DNA of 64,000 bases. Source: Spirochaetota bacterium. GTDB taxonomy: Bacteria; Spirochaetota; Spirochaetia; Treponematales; Treponemataceae. Every line of letters starts with the position of its first letter. The first letter of the stretch is position 1. Location: assembly GCA_023398165.1 (NCBI GenBank), contig JAEWSQ010000015.1, forward strand, positions 1 through 64,000, read 5' to 3'. The notes beneath the pieces are model-generated. The model ran no database searches. It was not told the origin of the DNA and was given only the letters and a program-made list of their open reading frames with translations. Positions 26,197-35,558 of the stretch are shown in pieces. The position numbers and the translations under genes are program-made.

Positions 26197-27009
26197 ATGA
26201 TTATTCTAGGAAAAAAACAGACAGATAGAATAGACAGTCTTCTCTCAGCACTTAGTCCGGCCTCTGTCCGTACTGTTCTGTACGAGTTATCTGATGCTCA
26301 ATATGCTTCGTTTTCATCTTCATTGCTTCCCGGAACGCACAATATAGCCGGCGTCAGGCTTCCTATACTAAGAAAAATTGCAGGAAGAATTGCACGTCTT
26401 GACTGGCGCTCTTTTTTGCAGGAATCATGGGCCCTTGCTCATGAGACAGAGGGAAGGGACGTGCTGTTTGAAGAAAAAATGCTCCATGGAATGATTCTCG
26501 GCTGTGCGAAAAATGTTGAGCTTGATGAGCTTTTTCATTACTGTACATATCACATTAATTCTTTGGATAACTGGTCTGTATGCGACAGTTTCTGCTCAAG
26601 TCTTAAAACCGCAAAAAAATCACCGCTTCATGCAGAATATGTTGCTAATTTTCTTAAGCCGTATTTTGTTCTGCCGGATATTCCCATAAATGAATTTAAA
26701 GTCCGTTTTGCCCTTGTAATGCTCATCTCCTGTTTTTTGAACGCAGAGAATCTGGAAAACATCTTTGAGCAAATTGCAAAAACCTCTCATTCGGGTTACT
26801 ATGTGAAAACTGCTAAAGCATGGCTTCTTTCAATGTGTTATGTGTATTATCCTTCTGCAGCGGAACCGGTACTGCTGTCTGGAACGAAAGACAATAGACC
26901 TTTGAATCTTGATGAGTTTACTTGGAGGAAGGCAATTCAAAAAACGGCTGAATCCAAACGCTGTACAGAGGAACAGAGGAAGAAGCTTTCTACAGTATTA
27001 CGAGGATAA
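26197..27009 (+). CDS. AlkD-like DNA alkylation repair protein
   Basis: A 270-residue all-helical protein of the AlkD/HEAT-repeat family, with GVRLPILRKIAGRIAR near the start, WALAHETEGRDVLFEEKML, LDNWSVCDSFCSSLK in the middle and FTWRKAIQKTAESKRC at the end. AlkD-type enzymes excise alkylated bases, but many homologues like this one are uncharacterised and may lack activity. It starts 25 nt after the ferredoxin fusion gene and is probably co-transcribed. Confidence 0.8.
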   Translation: MIILGKKQTDRIDSLLSALSPASVRTVLYELSDAQYASFSSSLLPGTHNIAGVRLPILRKIAGRIARLDWRSFLQESWALAHETEGRDVLFEEKMLHGMILGCAKNVELDELFHYCTYHINSLDNWSVCDSFCSSLKTAKKSPLHAEYVANFLKPYFVLPDIPINEFKVRFALVMLISCFLNAENLENIFEQIAKTSHSGYYVKTAKAWLLSMCYVYYPSAAEPVLLSGTKDNRPLNLDEFTWRKAIQKTAESKRCTEEQRKKLSTVLRG

Positions 27010-27086
27010 AATATCAGATGATGACGGTATTCTGCTGAAGCATGTTTGCGTTGTAATCGTTAGTATACGTCTATAAAAGGGGTTTT

Positions 27087-27506
27087 ATGAAAACAGCATT
27101 GATCTATGCTTCCATGACAGGGCATACAAAAAAAATTGTCAAAGCTATCGTACAGCAAACCGGAATTTCCGCGTATGATGTAAAATCTGATCCTTTTTCA
27201 CAGATTAAGGATCTTGATGTACTGTTTATAGCAGGCGGTATTTATGCCTCTGCATGCATGCCTTAGCTTGTCGACTATGTTTCAAAGCTCGATGTTTCTG
27301 CGGCTAAAAAAGTATACTTCATATGTTCAAGCATGGATCCTAACGGCTCATTAAAACAAATAGAAGATATACTGCGCGAAAAAGGCATAAGTACAGGCGA
27401 TAAAAAATATCACAGCATGGGCAGTTTTCTTTTCTTCGGTTTAGGTCATCCAAGTAAGACCGAGATTGAAGGTGCTGTTTCCTTTGTTAAGAGCATTATC
27501 AGTTAA
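27087..27506 (+). pseudogene. Flavodoxin gene interrupted by one amber codon
   Basis: A frame of 140 codons reads through as a short flavodoxin (MKTALIYASMTGHTKKIVKA, then DLDVLFIAGGIYAS, ending FGLGHPSKTEIEGAVSFVKS). One in-frame TAG at 27264-27266 (codon 60, after CMP) breaks it. There is no frameshift and the rest is well kept. A CAG-to-TAG change would explain it. An AAAAGGGG ribosome site is present, so decay seems recent. TAG is a normal stop in other genes here, so general suppression is unlikely. Confidence 0.8.
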
Positions 27507-28283
27507 CTAATTAAGATATTTTTCCCAGGAGGCATCTTCTCCTATTTCAAAACTGAGATTTTCTCCTGTGAAAGGATGCGTGAAGCTAAGCGTTCGGGCG
27601 TGAAGGCAGAGTCTGTGTTCAGGATCTGTCTTTGCCCTGTAGTTGGTGTCTCCTGCAATGGGGCAGCCGAGGTAAGCCAGATGAGCCCGTATCTGATTTT
27701 TCCGCCCGGTGTCGAGCTCTAATTCAAATAGGCTGTATTTTTTACCCCTTTTCAAAATTGTGTATGCTGTCTTTGCCTGTACTGCTTCCGTCTCTGTGGA
27801 TTTTTTTCCGTAAGTTTTATTTTGCAATCCCTTATTACTCAATGCTTTACCCTGATCTTTTTCAACGGCAAAAGATCTGTTGTATGCATTTTTTGCAAGC
27901 GGTGCGTCAATAATGCCTGAGCCGGGAATAGTGTCCATAATGGAGCTGTTTTCTGTCAGTGCGCGGTACAGTCTTTGAGTTACCATAGTATGCCAGCTGT
28001 TCATGATTCTGTCGGCTGCTTCTTTTGAATGTGCTATCATGAGAACACCCGATGTTTCTTTATCAAGGCGGTGCACCGCGAACGTACCCCTCTCTCCCCG
28101 CACAAGCCCTCTTTTACGTCTTATTTCGTTGAGAATATCGAGAGCTGTTTTTTCCCTTGATCCCGGATACGGTACGGTTAGTAGTCCTGCGGGTTTATAA
28201 ATTACAGAAAGCCACTGATCTTCATAAAGAATATCGATGAAAAATCTTCCGCGTCCGGTTTTCCTGCCTGATGCCTTATTCAC
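27507..28283 (-). CDS. RluA-type RNA pseudouridine synthase
   Basis: About 258 residues. It has the RluA catalytic motif HRLDKETSGVLMIAHSKEAA with its Asp, IYKPAGLLTV near the start and KNQIRAHLAYLGCPIAGD near the end. These enzymes convert uridine to pseudouridine in rRNA or tRNA. The chosen start is the GTG at 28281-28283, which overlaps the malQ stop by 8 bases; an ATG at 28370 would lie deep inside malQ. A low-complexity insertion (KKSTETEAVQAK region) sits in the middle. Its 3' end touches the flavodoxin pseudogene. Confidence 0.85.
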   Translation of the reverse strand: MNKASGRKTGRGRFFIDILYEDQWLSVIYKPAGLLTVPYPGSREKTALDILNEIRRKRGLVRGERGTFAVHRLDKETSGVLMIAHSKEAADRIMNSWHTMVTQRLYRALTENSSIMDTIPGSGIIDAPLAKNAYNRSFAVEKDQGKALSNKGLQNKTYGKKSTETEAVQAKTAYTILKRGKKYSLFELELDTGRKNQIRAHLAYLGCPIAGDTNYRAKTDPEHRLCLHARTLSFTHPFTGENLSFEIGEDASWEKYLN

Positions 28284-29901
28284 TGAGAGAATTCCTGTCG
28301 TAAAGAACACTGAGTTTTTTGAGCCATTGAGCTTTTGCATCTGCAAGAGGAGAGGAGAGCATTGCAGCACTCATTCTCCATTGCCAGTTTGTTCCGCCTG
28401 CTGTAGAGGGGGTATTCATACGGGCTTCTTTTCCAAGCGAATAAAGATCCTGCAGCGGAAAAACTGCTATGCGTGCCACAGATGAAAAAGCCTCTTTAAT
28501 AAAAAGGAGCGGAAGGTTTTCTTCTGTGACCGGTATACCGTCAATATCCGCATTAAGATATGAAGATATCAGTTTTTTTTCATCCTGACTCAGATGTGTG
28601 AACCAGCTTCGTGAAGTGTCGTTGTCGTGGGTTCCCGGATACACTACGTAGTTTTCTGTATACTCATGGGGTAAAAAGGCATTAACCAGGGCACCTTTTT
28701 CCGCCTCGCCGCAGCTGAAGGCAAACTGTAAAACTTTCATACCCGGAAGAGAGAATTCATCGCGGAGAGAGCGAACCTCGTCTGTTATAATTCCAAGGTC
28801 TTCTGCAATAACAGGTATGCTTCCTAGCTCCTTTTTTATTGCTTTAAATAAGGCGCTTCCCGGTCCTTTTTTCCACTCGCCGTGCACTGCAGTCTTTGCA
28901 CCGTATGGAATTGCCCAAAAAGATTCAAAACCTCTGAAGTGATCTATGCGTACATAGTCGACTAAGCGGAGCATGGCTTTTATACGGCTAATCCACCACC
29001 CATAGTTTTCTTTTTTCATGGCATGCCAGTCATAAAGCGGATTACCCCACAGCTGTCCTGTGGCGCTGAAATAATCGGGAGGCACTCCGGCGGCAAATTT
29101 CTGAACTCCGCTTTTTTCAAGCAAAAACAGGGACTGGTTTGCCCACACATCGGAAGAATCAGAGGCAACAAAGATAGGAATGTCGCCGATTACTGCTATA
29201 TGTTTACTATTGGCATATGCTTTCAGTTTTTTCCATTGGGTAAAAAAGAAAAACTGAATAATTTTATGATTTTCAATTTCTGTCTGATGATCTTTTTTCC
29301 ATTCTGTTACGCTGTTCTCATCATGCATTGCAAGTTTTTCGGGCCAATAACAGCTCCACATGGCTCCGTGTATTTTTTCTTCCTGTGCTTTTTTATCGAA
29401 AAATTCTTTTATGCTCATAAAAAGAGCATACTCATCGAGCCAGTATGAGTGCTCCGTAATGAAAGAATTATACGAAGATTCTGAATAATCGCTGTCAGAA
29501 GGGGTTTTGCTGCCCGGTTTATTATTCCTTATAAGACGGGCATAATTCTGAGCCGCCTCCATTAAAAGCGGAATTTTCCACCAGACAACTGAACCAAAAT
29601 CTACATTTCCCTCTCTTTTTATCCAGTCAGGTTCCTCTTTCTTTTCCGAAGAGAGAATGCTGTTTTCCACAAGAGCATCAATATCAATTAAAAGGGGATT
29701 CCCTGCAAAGGTTGAAAAAGATGCATACGGCGAATCGCCGTAGCCTGTGGGGCCTATGGGTAAAATCTGCCATATACGCTGTCCTGCCTTTTCAAGCCAG
29801 TCAACGAAGGCAAAAGCCTCTTTTCCGATTGTTCCTATTCCTGCTGAAGATGGTAAAGATGTCGGATGCAGTAAAATACCGCTTAATCGTTCAGTTTTCA
29901 T
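28276..29901 (-). CDS. malQ: 4-alpha-glucanotransferase (amylomaltase)
   Basis: A 541-residue GH77 enzyme. It starts RLSGILLHPTSLPSSAGIGT, has the substrate-binding AGVPPDYFSATGQLWGNPLY and YVRIDHFRGFESFWAIPYG with the nucleophile Asp, IAEDLGIITDEV for the acid residue, and PGTHDNDTSRSWF. It disproportionates maltodextrins in glycogen or maltose use. A ten-codon-scale overlap with the RluA-type gene indicates co-transcription. Confidence 0.95.
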   Translation of the reverse strand: MKTERLSGILLHPTSLPSSAGIGTIGKEAFAFVDWLEKAGQRIWQILPIGPTGYGDSPYASFSTFAGNPLLIDIDALVENSILSSEKKEEPDWIKREGNVDFGSVVWWKIPLLMEAAQNYARLIRNNKPGSKTPSDSDYSESSYNSFITEHSYWLDEYALFMSIKEFFDKKAQEEKIHGAMWSCYWPEKLAMHDENSVTEWKKDHQTEIENHKIIQFFFFTQWKKLKAYANSKHIAVIGDIPIFVASDSSDVWANQSLFLLEKSGVQKFAAGVPPDYFSATGQLWGNPLYDWHAMKKENYGWWISRIKAMLRLVDYVRIDHFRGFESFWAIPYGAKTAVHGEWKKGPGSALFKAIKKELGSIPVIAEDLGIITDEVRSLRDEFSLPGMKVLQFAFSCGEAEKGALVNAFLPHEYTENYVVYPGTHDNDTSRSWFTHLSQDEKKLISSYLNADIDGIPVTEENLPLLFIKEAFSSVARIAVFPLQDLYSLGKEARMNTPSTAGGTNWQWRMSAAMLSSPLADAKAQWLKKLSVLYDRNSLSE

Positions 29902-29986
29902 AGCCGGATTATATCACAGGCGGTAAGGCATGGCAATTATATGTTCACAACGCCGCCAATCCTGCTTTCAAGTACGGCGAAAATAA

Positions 29987-30020
29987 AAAAGCCGTCTCCT
30001 TTGTAGAGGAAACGGCTTTT
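29987..30020 (-). terminator. Intrinsic terminator of the EF-G/ATPase operon
   Basis: Bases 29987-30000 and 30007-30020 pair as AAAAGCCGT.TCCT-type arms with one mismatch and a 6-nt loop. On the minus strand a T-run follows, 50 bases beyond the stop of the RecA-fold gene. It may also serve as a two-way terminator. Confidence 0.75.
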
Positions 30021-30068
30021 CGTTAAAAGGGCAGTGAATTTACTGCATCAATAATCCATATTAAGGTG

Positions 30069-30749
30069 TTATTTTTCTGCAATTAACAAAGTTTTTGAAT
30101 CAAGCTTCAGATTGCTCTCTGTTATTTTATCGTTGCGGAATTTGAGAACATCCATGCGGATAGTATCGGGTTTCTGAGCAAGATGAACAACAGCATCAGC
30201 AGATTTAGCCAGTGTGTCAGGAAGTACATCAGAAAGTGTTGAACCTTCTGTATTGGCACTGAACCAGACAACGGAACCTGCTTCTTTTGCATATGCCTTG
30301 AACTCTGCCATAGACTCAGTAGTCAGCTTTGAAGTATCGAGTCCGTCAATGATCAGTGCATCTGTTTTGACTCCGCCCTCAGAAAGCGCTTTTAATGTCT
30401 TTATAACATGGGAAGCAGAGAAGGTGTCCTGGTTGAAGTTAAGAATAACACGCTTGCGCACAATTTCCGCTTTAAGGTCGGCTGCATCGGTTAAATTCTT
30501 TTTCTTTGCCATTTCCGCAAAGATGTCTTCATACCAGGTCATAACAAAGTCGGATTGCTGATTAAATGAAACATGCACGACATTCTTTTCCTGAAACAGC
30601 ATATCGAGTCCAATCTGAACGAGAACTGATGTTTTTCCCAATCCTTTCCTGGATGTAAGAATACCAATTTCGCCTGCTTTCAAGCCGCCGTTTGTCGCTT
30701 TTTCTAAAAAGCGCACTGGACTGCGGTCAATAAGTTCTTGTTTAACCAT
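30069..30749 (-). CDS. RecA/KaiC-fold P-loop ATPase of unknown role
   Basis: A 226-residue protein with GGLKAGEIGILTSRKGLGKTSVLVQIGLD, a Walker A in a RecA/KaiC-like setting, and Walker B ALIIDGLD. The overall layout resembles the KaiC/RadA core without the extra domains. Its start lies 8 nt after the EF-G stop, with a TAGGAGT ribosome site, so the two are co-transcribed. The function is unknown; a link to translation is suggested only by location. Confidence 0.75.
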   Translation of the reverse strand: MVKQELIDRSPVRFLEKATNGGLKAGEIGILTSRKGLGKTSVLVQIGLDMLFQEKNVVHVSFNQQSDFVMTWYEDIFAEMAKKKNLTDAADLKAEIVRKRVILNFNQDTFSASHVIKTLKALSEGGVKTDALIIDGLDTSKLTTESMAEFKAYAKEAGSVVWFSANTEGSTLSDVLPDTLAKSADAVVHLAQKPDTIRMDVLKFRNDKITESNLKLDSKTLLIAEK

Positions 30750-30757
30750 GGTTACTC

Positions 30758-32848
30758 CTATCTTCCTTGTTCTTTTTTGCGTTTTTCTTCGTACTCTTTA
30801 ATGAGTGTTTCAGAAATGCCTGCGGGAACTTTTCCGTATTTGAGGAATTCCATAGAGAATTCTGCTTTACCCTGGGTTAATGAGCGGAGAACTGTAGAGA
30901 ATCCGAACATTTCACTCAAAGGAACTTCTGAATCAACACGGGAGAAGTTGTCGTCTTCAGTAGACGCGACTATTATACCACGTCTTTGGTTAATTACGGC
31001 AAAAATATTTCCCTGGAATTCTGTCGGGCCTTCAATAGAAACTTTCATGATAGGCTCAAGAATAACCGGTTTTGCTTTAAGGTATGCTTCGCGGAATGCA
31101 CCGATAGCTGCCAGCTGGAATGCAATATCCGAAGAGTCTACAGGGTGTGATTGACCGTCGTTAATAGTACATTTAACACCGACAATCGGGAATCCGATGA
31201 GCGCGCCTTTAGAAAGAGATGCTTTAAATCCCTTATCGCAGGAAGGAATATATTCATTAGGAATAGATCCTCCCTTGATTGCGTCAACGAACTCATAATC
31301 TTTGTCTTCGAGGGGTTCCATAAATCCAGCTACACGTCCGTACTGTCCCGAACCGCCGGTCTGCTTTTTATGAGTGTAGTTGAAGTCTGCATGCTGGGTG
31401 ATTGATTCGCGGTAAGCTACCTGGGGCATACCGGTATCAACTTCGCATTTATATTCGCGCTTCATGCGTTCAATATATACTTCGAGGTGAAGTTCTCCCA
31501 TTCCTTTAATGATTGTCTGATTTGATTCAGGATCAACATAGGTCTGGAATGTCGGGTCTTCTTTTGTGAAACGGTTAAGCGCTTTTGCCATCTGATCGGC
31601 AGACTTTTTGTCCTTCGGGGTAATTGCAAGAGAAATAACCGGATCGGGAACGAACATACTGGTCATTGCATAATTGATGGACGGAGCGCAGAACGTATCG
31701 CCTGATGCGCATTCAATACCGAACAGAGCAACAATGTCTCCGGGAACACCCTCGTTAATATCTTCCATAGATGCCGAGTTCATGCGTACAAGACGTCCAA
31801 CCTTGAACTTCTTGCGTGCTCTTGTGTTGTAGAGTTCATCGCCTTTTTTAATGCAGCCCTGGTAAATTCGTACATAGGTTAACTGGCCGTACTGACCGTC
31901 TTCAAGTTTGAATCCCAAAGAAACACAGGGAGATTTTTCATCACAGTTAAGAAGAACCTGCTGTTCATTGTTGTCGAGATCGAGTGCATAGTTCTTTACT
32001 TCTGTCGGGTTCGGAAGGAATTTTACAACACCGTCGAGGAGGGGCTGTATACCCTTGTTTTTATATGCTGAACCGAGGAACACGGGAACGAACTGCTCTG
32101 CAAGCGTACCCTTGCGGATGGCTGCATTGATCATTTCTTCCGTTTCTGTACCTTCGAGCATTGCCTCCATGAGTTCATCGCTGAACATTGAAGCTGCATC
32201 GAGAAGTTCTTCCCGGTATTTTTTAGCGTCATCGATAAGGTGGCTCGGAATTTCCGCCACACGGATTTGAGTTCCGCTTTCACCTTCGAAATAAAGCGCT
32301 TTCATGGTAATAAGATCAACAACGCCTTCAAGTTTATCTTCCAGTCCGATCGGAATTTCAACCATGTAGGCATTGAGCCCGAGTTTTTCACGGAGCTGCA
32401 TGCGTACTTTAAAGGGATTTGCACCGGTTCTGTCGCATTTGTTTACGAAAGCAATTCGGGGAACATGGTATCTCTTGAGCTGGCGGTCTACAGTGATTGA
32501 CTGTGACTGAACACCTCCAACAGAGCAAAGAACAAGAATTGCTCCGTCGAGAACGCGTAAAGAACGCTCAACTTCTACGGTGAAGTCAACGTGACCGGGT
32601 GTATCAATAACGTTAACAGTGTGACCTTTCCACTGTACCTGTGTTGAAGCAGACTGGATTGTAATACCGCGTTCGCGTTCCAGTTCCATGTTATCCATTA
32701 CAGCACCAACGCCGTCTTTTCCACGGACTTCGTGAATTGCGTGAATCTTATCGCAATAGAAAAGAATACGTTCTGACAAGGTTGTCTTACCCGAGTCAAT
32801 GTGGGCACTGATACCGATATTCCTCATTTTGGAAATATCAAAGCTCAT
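30758..32848 (-). CDS. fusA: Translation elongation factor G (EFG1-like)
   Basis: About 696 residues. G motifs: AHIDSGKTT (G1), RGITIQSA (switch 1), DTPGHVDF (G3) and NKCDR (G4). Phrases such as HEVRGKDGVGAVMDNMELERERGI are closer to mitochondrial EFG1 and the spirochaete/planctomycete class than to standard bacterial EF-G. Spirochaetes of this group divide translocation and ribosome recycling between two EF-Gs; this is the translocation type. The ATG at 32848 is used because GAGAGGT precedes it; an in-frame ATG lies 18 bases upstream. Confidence 0.95.
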   Translation of the reverse strand: MSFDISKMRNIGISAHIDSGKTTLSERILFYCDKIHAIHEVRGKDGVGAVMDNMELERERGITIQSASTQVQWKGHTVNVIDTPGHVDFTVEVERSLRVLDGAILVLCSVGGVQSQSITVDRQLKRYHVPRIAFVNKCDRTGANPFKVRMQLREKLGLNAYMVEIPIGLEDKLEGVVDLITMKALYFEGESGTQIRVAEIPSHLIDDAKKYREELLDAASMFSDELMEAMLEGTETEEMINAAIRKGTLAEQFVPVFLGSAYKNKGIQPLLDGVVKFLPNPTEVKNYALDLDNNEQQVLLNCDEKSPCVSLGFKLEDGQYGQLTYVRIYQGCIKKGDELYNTRARKKFKVGRLVRMNSASMEDINEGVPGDIVALFGIECASGDTFCAPSINYAMTSMFVPDPVISLAITPKDKKSADQMAKALNRFTKEDPTFQTYVDPESNQTIIKGMGELHLEVYIERMKREYKCEVDTGMPQVAYRESITQHADFNYTHKKQTGGSGQYGRVAGFMEPLEDKDYEFVDAIKGGSIPNEYIPSCDKGFKASLSKGALIGFPIVGVKCTINDGQSHPVDSSDIAFQLAAIGAFREAYLKAKPVILEPIMKVSIEGPTEFQGNIFAVINQRRGIIVASTEDDNFSRVDSEVPLSEMFGFSTVLRSLTQGKAEFSMEFLKYGKVPAGISETLIKEYEEKRKKEQGR

Positions 32849-33017
32849 AGTGTATGTACCTCTCAAATATAGTTTTTGCAGTATAGTTTGGTATTATCTG
32901 CAATGATTTCAATAGAATTACATTCAACGCATTTTAGCGGAAAAGAACGATAGTTTCAAGTAGCATAGGGGAGGCACTTAAAAAAAAGAATGCACTACTA
33001 CTAAAAAGAATAAAAAA

Positions 33018-33073
33018 AATAGTTATTTTCAAAAAAAAACTAACTATTCAATTTTGTCATTTTGGGTTATACT
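33018..33073 (+). promoter_or_regulatory. Candidate promoter and operator of the GH94 gene
   Basis: TATACT at 33068-33073 is a good -10 box 32 bases before the ATG. The AATAGTTA (33018-33025) and TAACTATT (33041-33048) inverted repeat sits just upstream and partly over the -35 region. This suggests a regulated sugar gene; no regulator is adjacent. Confidence 0.4.
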
Positions 33074-33105
33074 TTTTCTTTAGAAGAAAAAAAGAAGGAG
33101 AAGCA

Positions 33106-35541
33106 ATGCAGTACGGTTTTTTTGATGATGAAAACAAAGAGTATGTTATAACCAGACCAGATACCCCCCAGTCATGGAGCAACTATCTGGGTTCAACAGA
33201 ATACGGTTCTGTGATTACCAACAATGCAGGCGGATACAGTTTTTATAAATCCGGAGCAGGCGGAAGGTTTTTACGTCTAAGATTCAATGCTGTTCCGATG
33301 GATCAGCCTGGACGTTATTTTTACCTCCGCGACAAGGAATCAGGCGATTTCTGGTCTGCGTCCTGGCAGCCTGTAGGCAAACCTTTAGATCAGTATAAAA
33401 GCGAGTGCCGTCATGGAACTGCCTATACAAAGATTACAAGTACGTATTCAGATATAGAGAGTGAAACAACCTATTTTGTTCCGCTGGGACAAACCTTCGA
33501 ATACTGGAAGATGAAGCTTACCAATAAGGGTTTCAAAAAGAGAAGTATATCAGCCTTCAGCTACTGTGAATTCACCAATCAGTGGAATACCACACAGGAT
33601 CAGGTTAATCTTCAATATTCCATCTTCATCGTTAAAGGCGAGCGGCGCGATAATTTTTTACGCATCGTTAGTCAGGATAATCTTACCGATCTTTCAAAAG
33701 ACGGTGTTGAGCTTCAGGGCGACCTCTCGATGAGCAGCTGGATGGCTTTAATAGGCTCTCCAGTGACAGCGCATGATACAAGCAGGGAGGCTTTTATCGG
33801 CACCTACGGGGGCTATCATTGTCCGAAGGCGGTGAAGGAAGGGAAATGTTCAAATTCTAATGCGTTCGGCGACAATGCCTGCGGTACATTCCAGACCGAT
33901 ATTGAACTTGCTCCCGGCGAAAGCAGAGAGTTCTTAATAATGCTCGGCATCGGCCACATGGAAACTCACGGCATCCGCGCTGTTAAAGAGTTTGGTTCAC
34001 TGCAAAAAGCAGAAGAAGAATTAGTAACATTAAAGAAAAGCTGGCATTCAAAACTCGGCAGTTTTTATGTTGACTGCCCCGATGAAGATATTAATCACAC
34101 CGTAAATATGTGGGGCTTGTATAACTGCCTCATAACCTTTGCGTGGAGCCGTGCTGCAAGCCTTGTGTACAATGGTGAGCGCGACGGTCTCGGCTACCGC
34201 GATTCCGTACAGGATATTTTAGGAGTCGCCGCTGCAATTCCCGAACAGGCGCAGAAAAGACTCGAATTAATGCTTTCAGGTCAGGTATCTTCAGGCGGTG
34301 CCATTCCTGTTATTAAGCCTGTCGGATTTACCCCGGGAAGCGAAAATCCTCCTCCGGAAGAGGAATACCGCTCGGACGACTGTCTGTGGTTCTTCAATGC
34401 AGTGCCTGCCTTCGTTGCAGAGACAGGCAATTTTGATTTTTACAATAAGGTAATTCCCTATGCGGATACGGGGGAGGCGACTGTATTCGGTCACTTGAAG
34501 CAGGCTCTTTTATTCAACCTTGAACGGACAGGGGCCAACGGCATTCCCTGCGGACTGTCGGCGGACTGGAATGACTGTCTCCGCCTCGGCTATCACGGTG
34601 AAAGTCTCTTTGTCGCCTTCCAGCTCCGCCTCGGCTACACCACCTATGCCGATATTGCCTCACGTCTCGGTAAAAAAGATGAGGCGCAGTGGGCTCTTTC
34701 TCAAAGAAAGATACTGGATGAAGCTATTCAGAAAAAATGCTGGGACGGCTCATGGTTTATCTGGGCTATAGCAGAGGACGGTACCGTTTATGGAACAAAA
34801 GACTATGAAGAAGGACAGGTATATTTTAATACTCAGGTCTGGGCAGTTCTCTCGGGAGCTGCAACAATGGATCAGGCTCAGAAAGCCATGCAGACGGTAA
34901 AAGAAAAACTCGCAACTCCATATGGTCTAATGCTCTGCGCTCCTCCGTTTGAAAAAACAACTATAGAAGTTATGCGTTCTGTTGTATTTAACAAGGGTAT
35001 TAAAGAAAATGCCGGTATTTTTAACCATACTCAGGGTTGGGGAATCATAGCAGAAACCATGCTTGGAAACGGGGATCGTGCCTACGAATACTGTAAGGCT
35101 GCTCTTCCTGCTGCCTATAATGATAAGGCAGAAATACGTCAGATGGAACCCTATGTACAGGGTCAGACAACGTATTCCATTTTTTCACCCCGTCCGGGAA
35201 ATACAAGGGTTGCATGGCTTTCCGGGGCGGCAACATGGGCGTATTACAGTTTAACACAGTATATTCTGGGAATTAGACCTCAGTATGAAGGCCTCCTCAT
35301 TGATCCGTGCGTTCCTTCAAACTGGAAGGAATTTACTGTTGTCCGCAGATTCCGAAATAAAGAAATTACAATACGCATTGAAAATCCCTCGGGTTTGCAG
35401 AAGGGAATCATATCTGTAACGCTCAATGGAGAAAAAATTACAGGTTCTGTTCTCCCGGTTTCAAAACTTAAAGACAAAAATACAGTCGTTGCCGTCATGG
35501 GCAAGGCTGTAAGCGCTTCGGGTGAAGCCGAACGAATATAA
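33106..35541 (+). CDS. GH94 disaccharide phosphorylase (cellobiose/chitobiose type)
   Basis: An 811-residue protein that starts MQYGFFDDENKEYVITRPDT and SWSNYLGSTEYGSVI, the standard GH94 N terminus. The catalytic Asp lies in GLSADWNDCLRLG (Asp near residue 487). The phosphate and substrate motifs GLGYRDSVQD and YKEN-like KENAGIFNHTQGW are present. GH94 enzymes split beta-linked disaccharides with phosphate, saving ATP. The length and ends match the cellobiose/N,N'-diacetylchitobiose group, but I cannot fix the sugar. AGAAGGAG ribosome site. Confidence 0.9.
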   Translation: MQYGFFDDENKEYVITRPDTPQSWSNYLGSTEYGSVITNNAGGYSFYKSGAGGRFLRLRFNAVPMDQPGRYFYLRDKESGDFWSASWQPVGKPLDQYKSECRHGTAYTKITSTYSDIESETTYFVPLGQTFEYWKMKLTNKGFKKRSISAFSYCEFTNQWNTTQDQVNLQYSIFIVKGERRDNFLRIVSQDNLTDLSKDGVELQGDLSMSSWMALIGSPVTAHDTSREAFIGTYGGYHCPKAVKEGKCSNSNAFGDNACGTFQTDIELAPGESREFLIMLGIGHMETHGIRAVKEFGSLQKAEEELVTLKKSWHSKLGSFYVDCPDEDINHTVNMWGLYNCLITFAWSRAASLVYNGERDGLGYRDSVQDILGVAAAIPEQAQKRLELMLSGQVSSGGAIPVIKPVGFTPGSENPPPEEEYRSDDCLWFFNAVPAFVAETGNFDFYNKVIPYADTGEATVFGHLKQALLFNLERTGANGIPCGLSADWNDCLRLGYHGESLFVAFQLRLGYTTYADIASRLGKKDEAQWALSQRKILDEAIQKKCWDGSWFIWAIAEDGTVYGTKDYEEGQVYFNTQVWAVLSGAATMDQAQKAMQTVKEKLATPYGLMLCAPPFEKTTIEVMRSVVFNKGIKENAGIFNHTQGWGIIAETMLGNGDRAYEYCKAALPAAYNDKAEIRQMEPYVQGQTTYSIFSPRPGNTRVAWLSGAATWAYYSLTQYILGIRPQYEGLLIDPCVPSNWKEFTVVRRFRNKEITIRIENPSGLQKGIISVTLNGEKITGSVLPVSKLKDKNTVVAVMGKAVSASGEAERI

Positions 35542-35558
35542 TACAAAAGGATACCAGT

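Noticed and set aside
27264..27266. Amber codon as a sign of a recoded genetic code
   Set aside because: Several intact genes in this window end in TAG, so TAG is a normal stop here.
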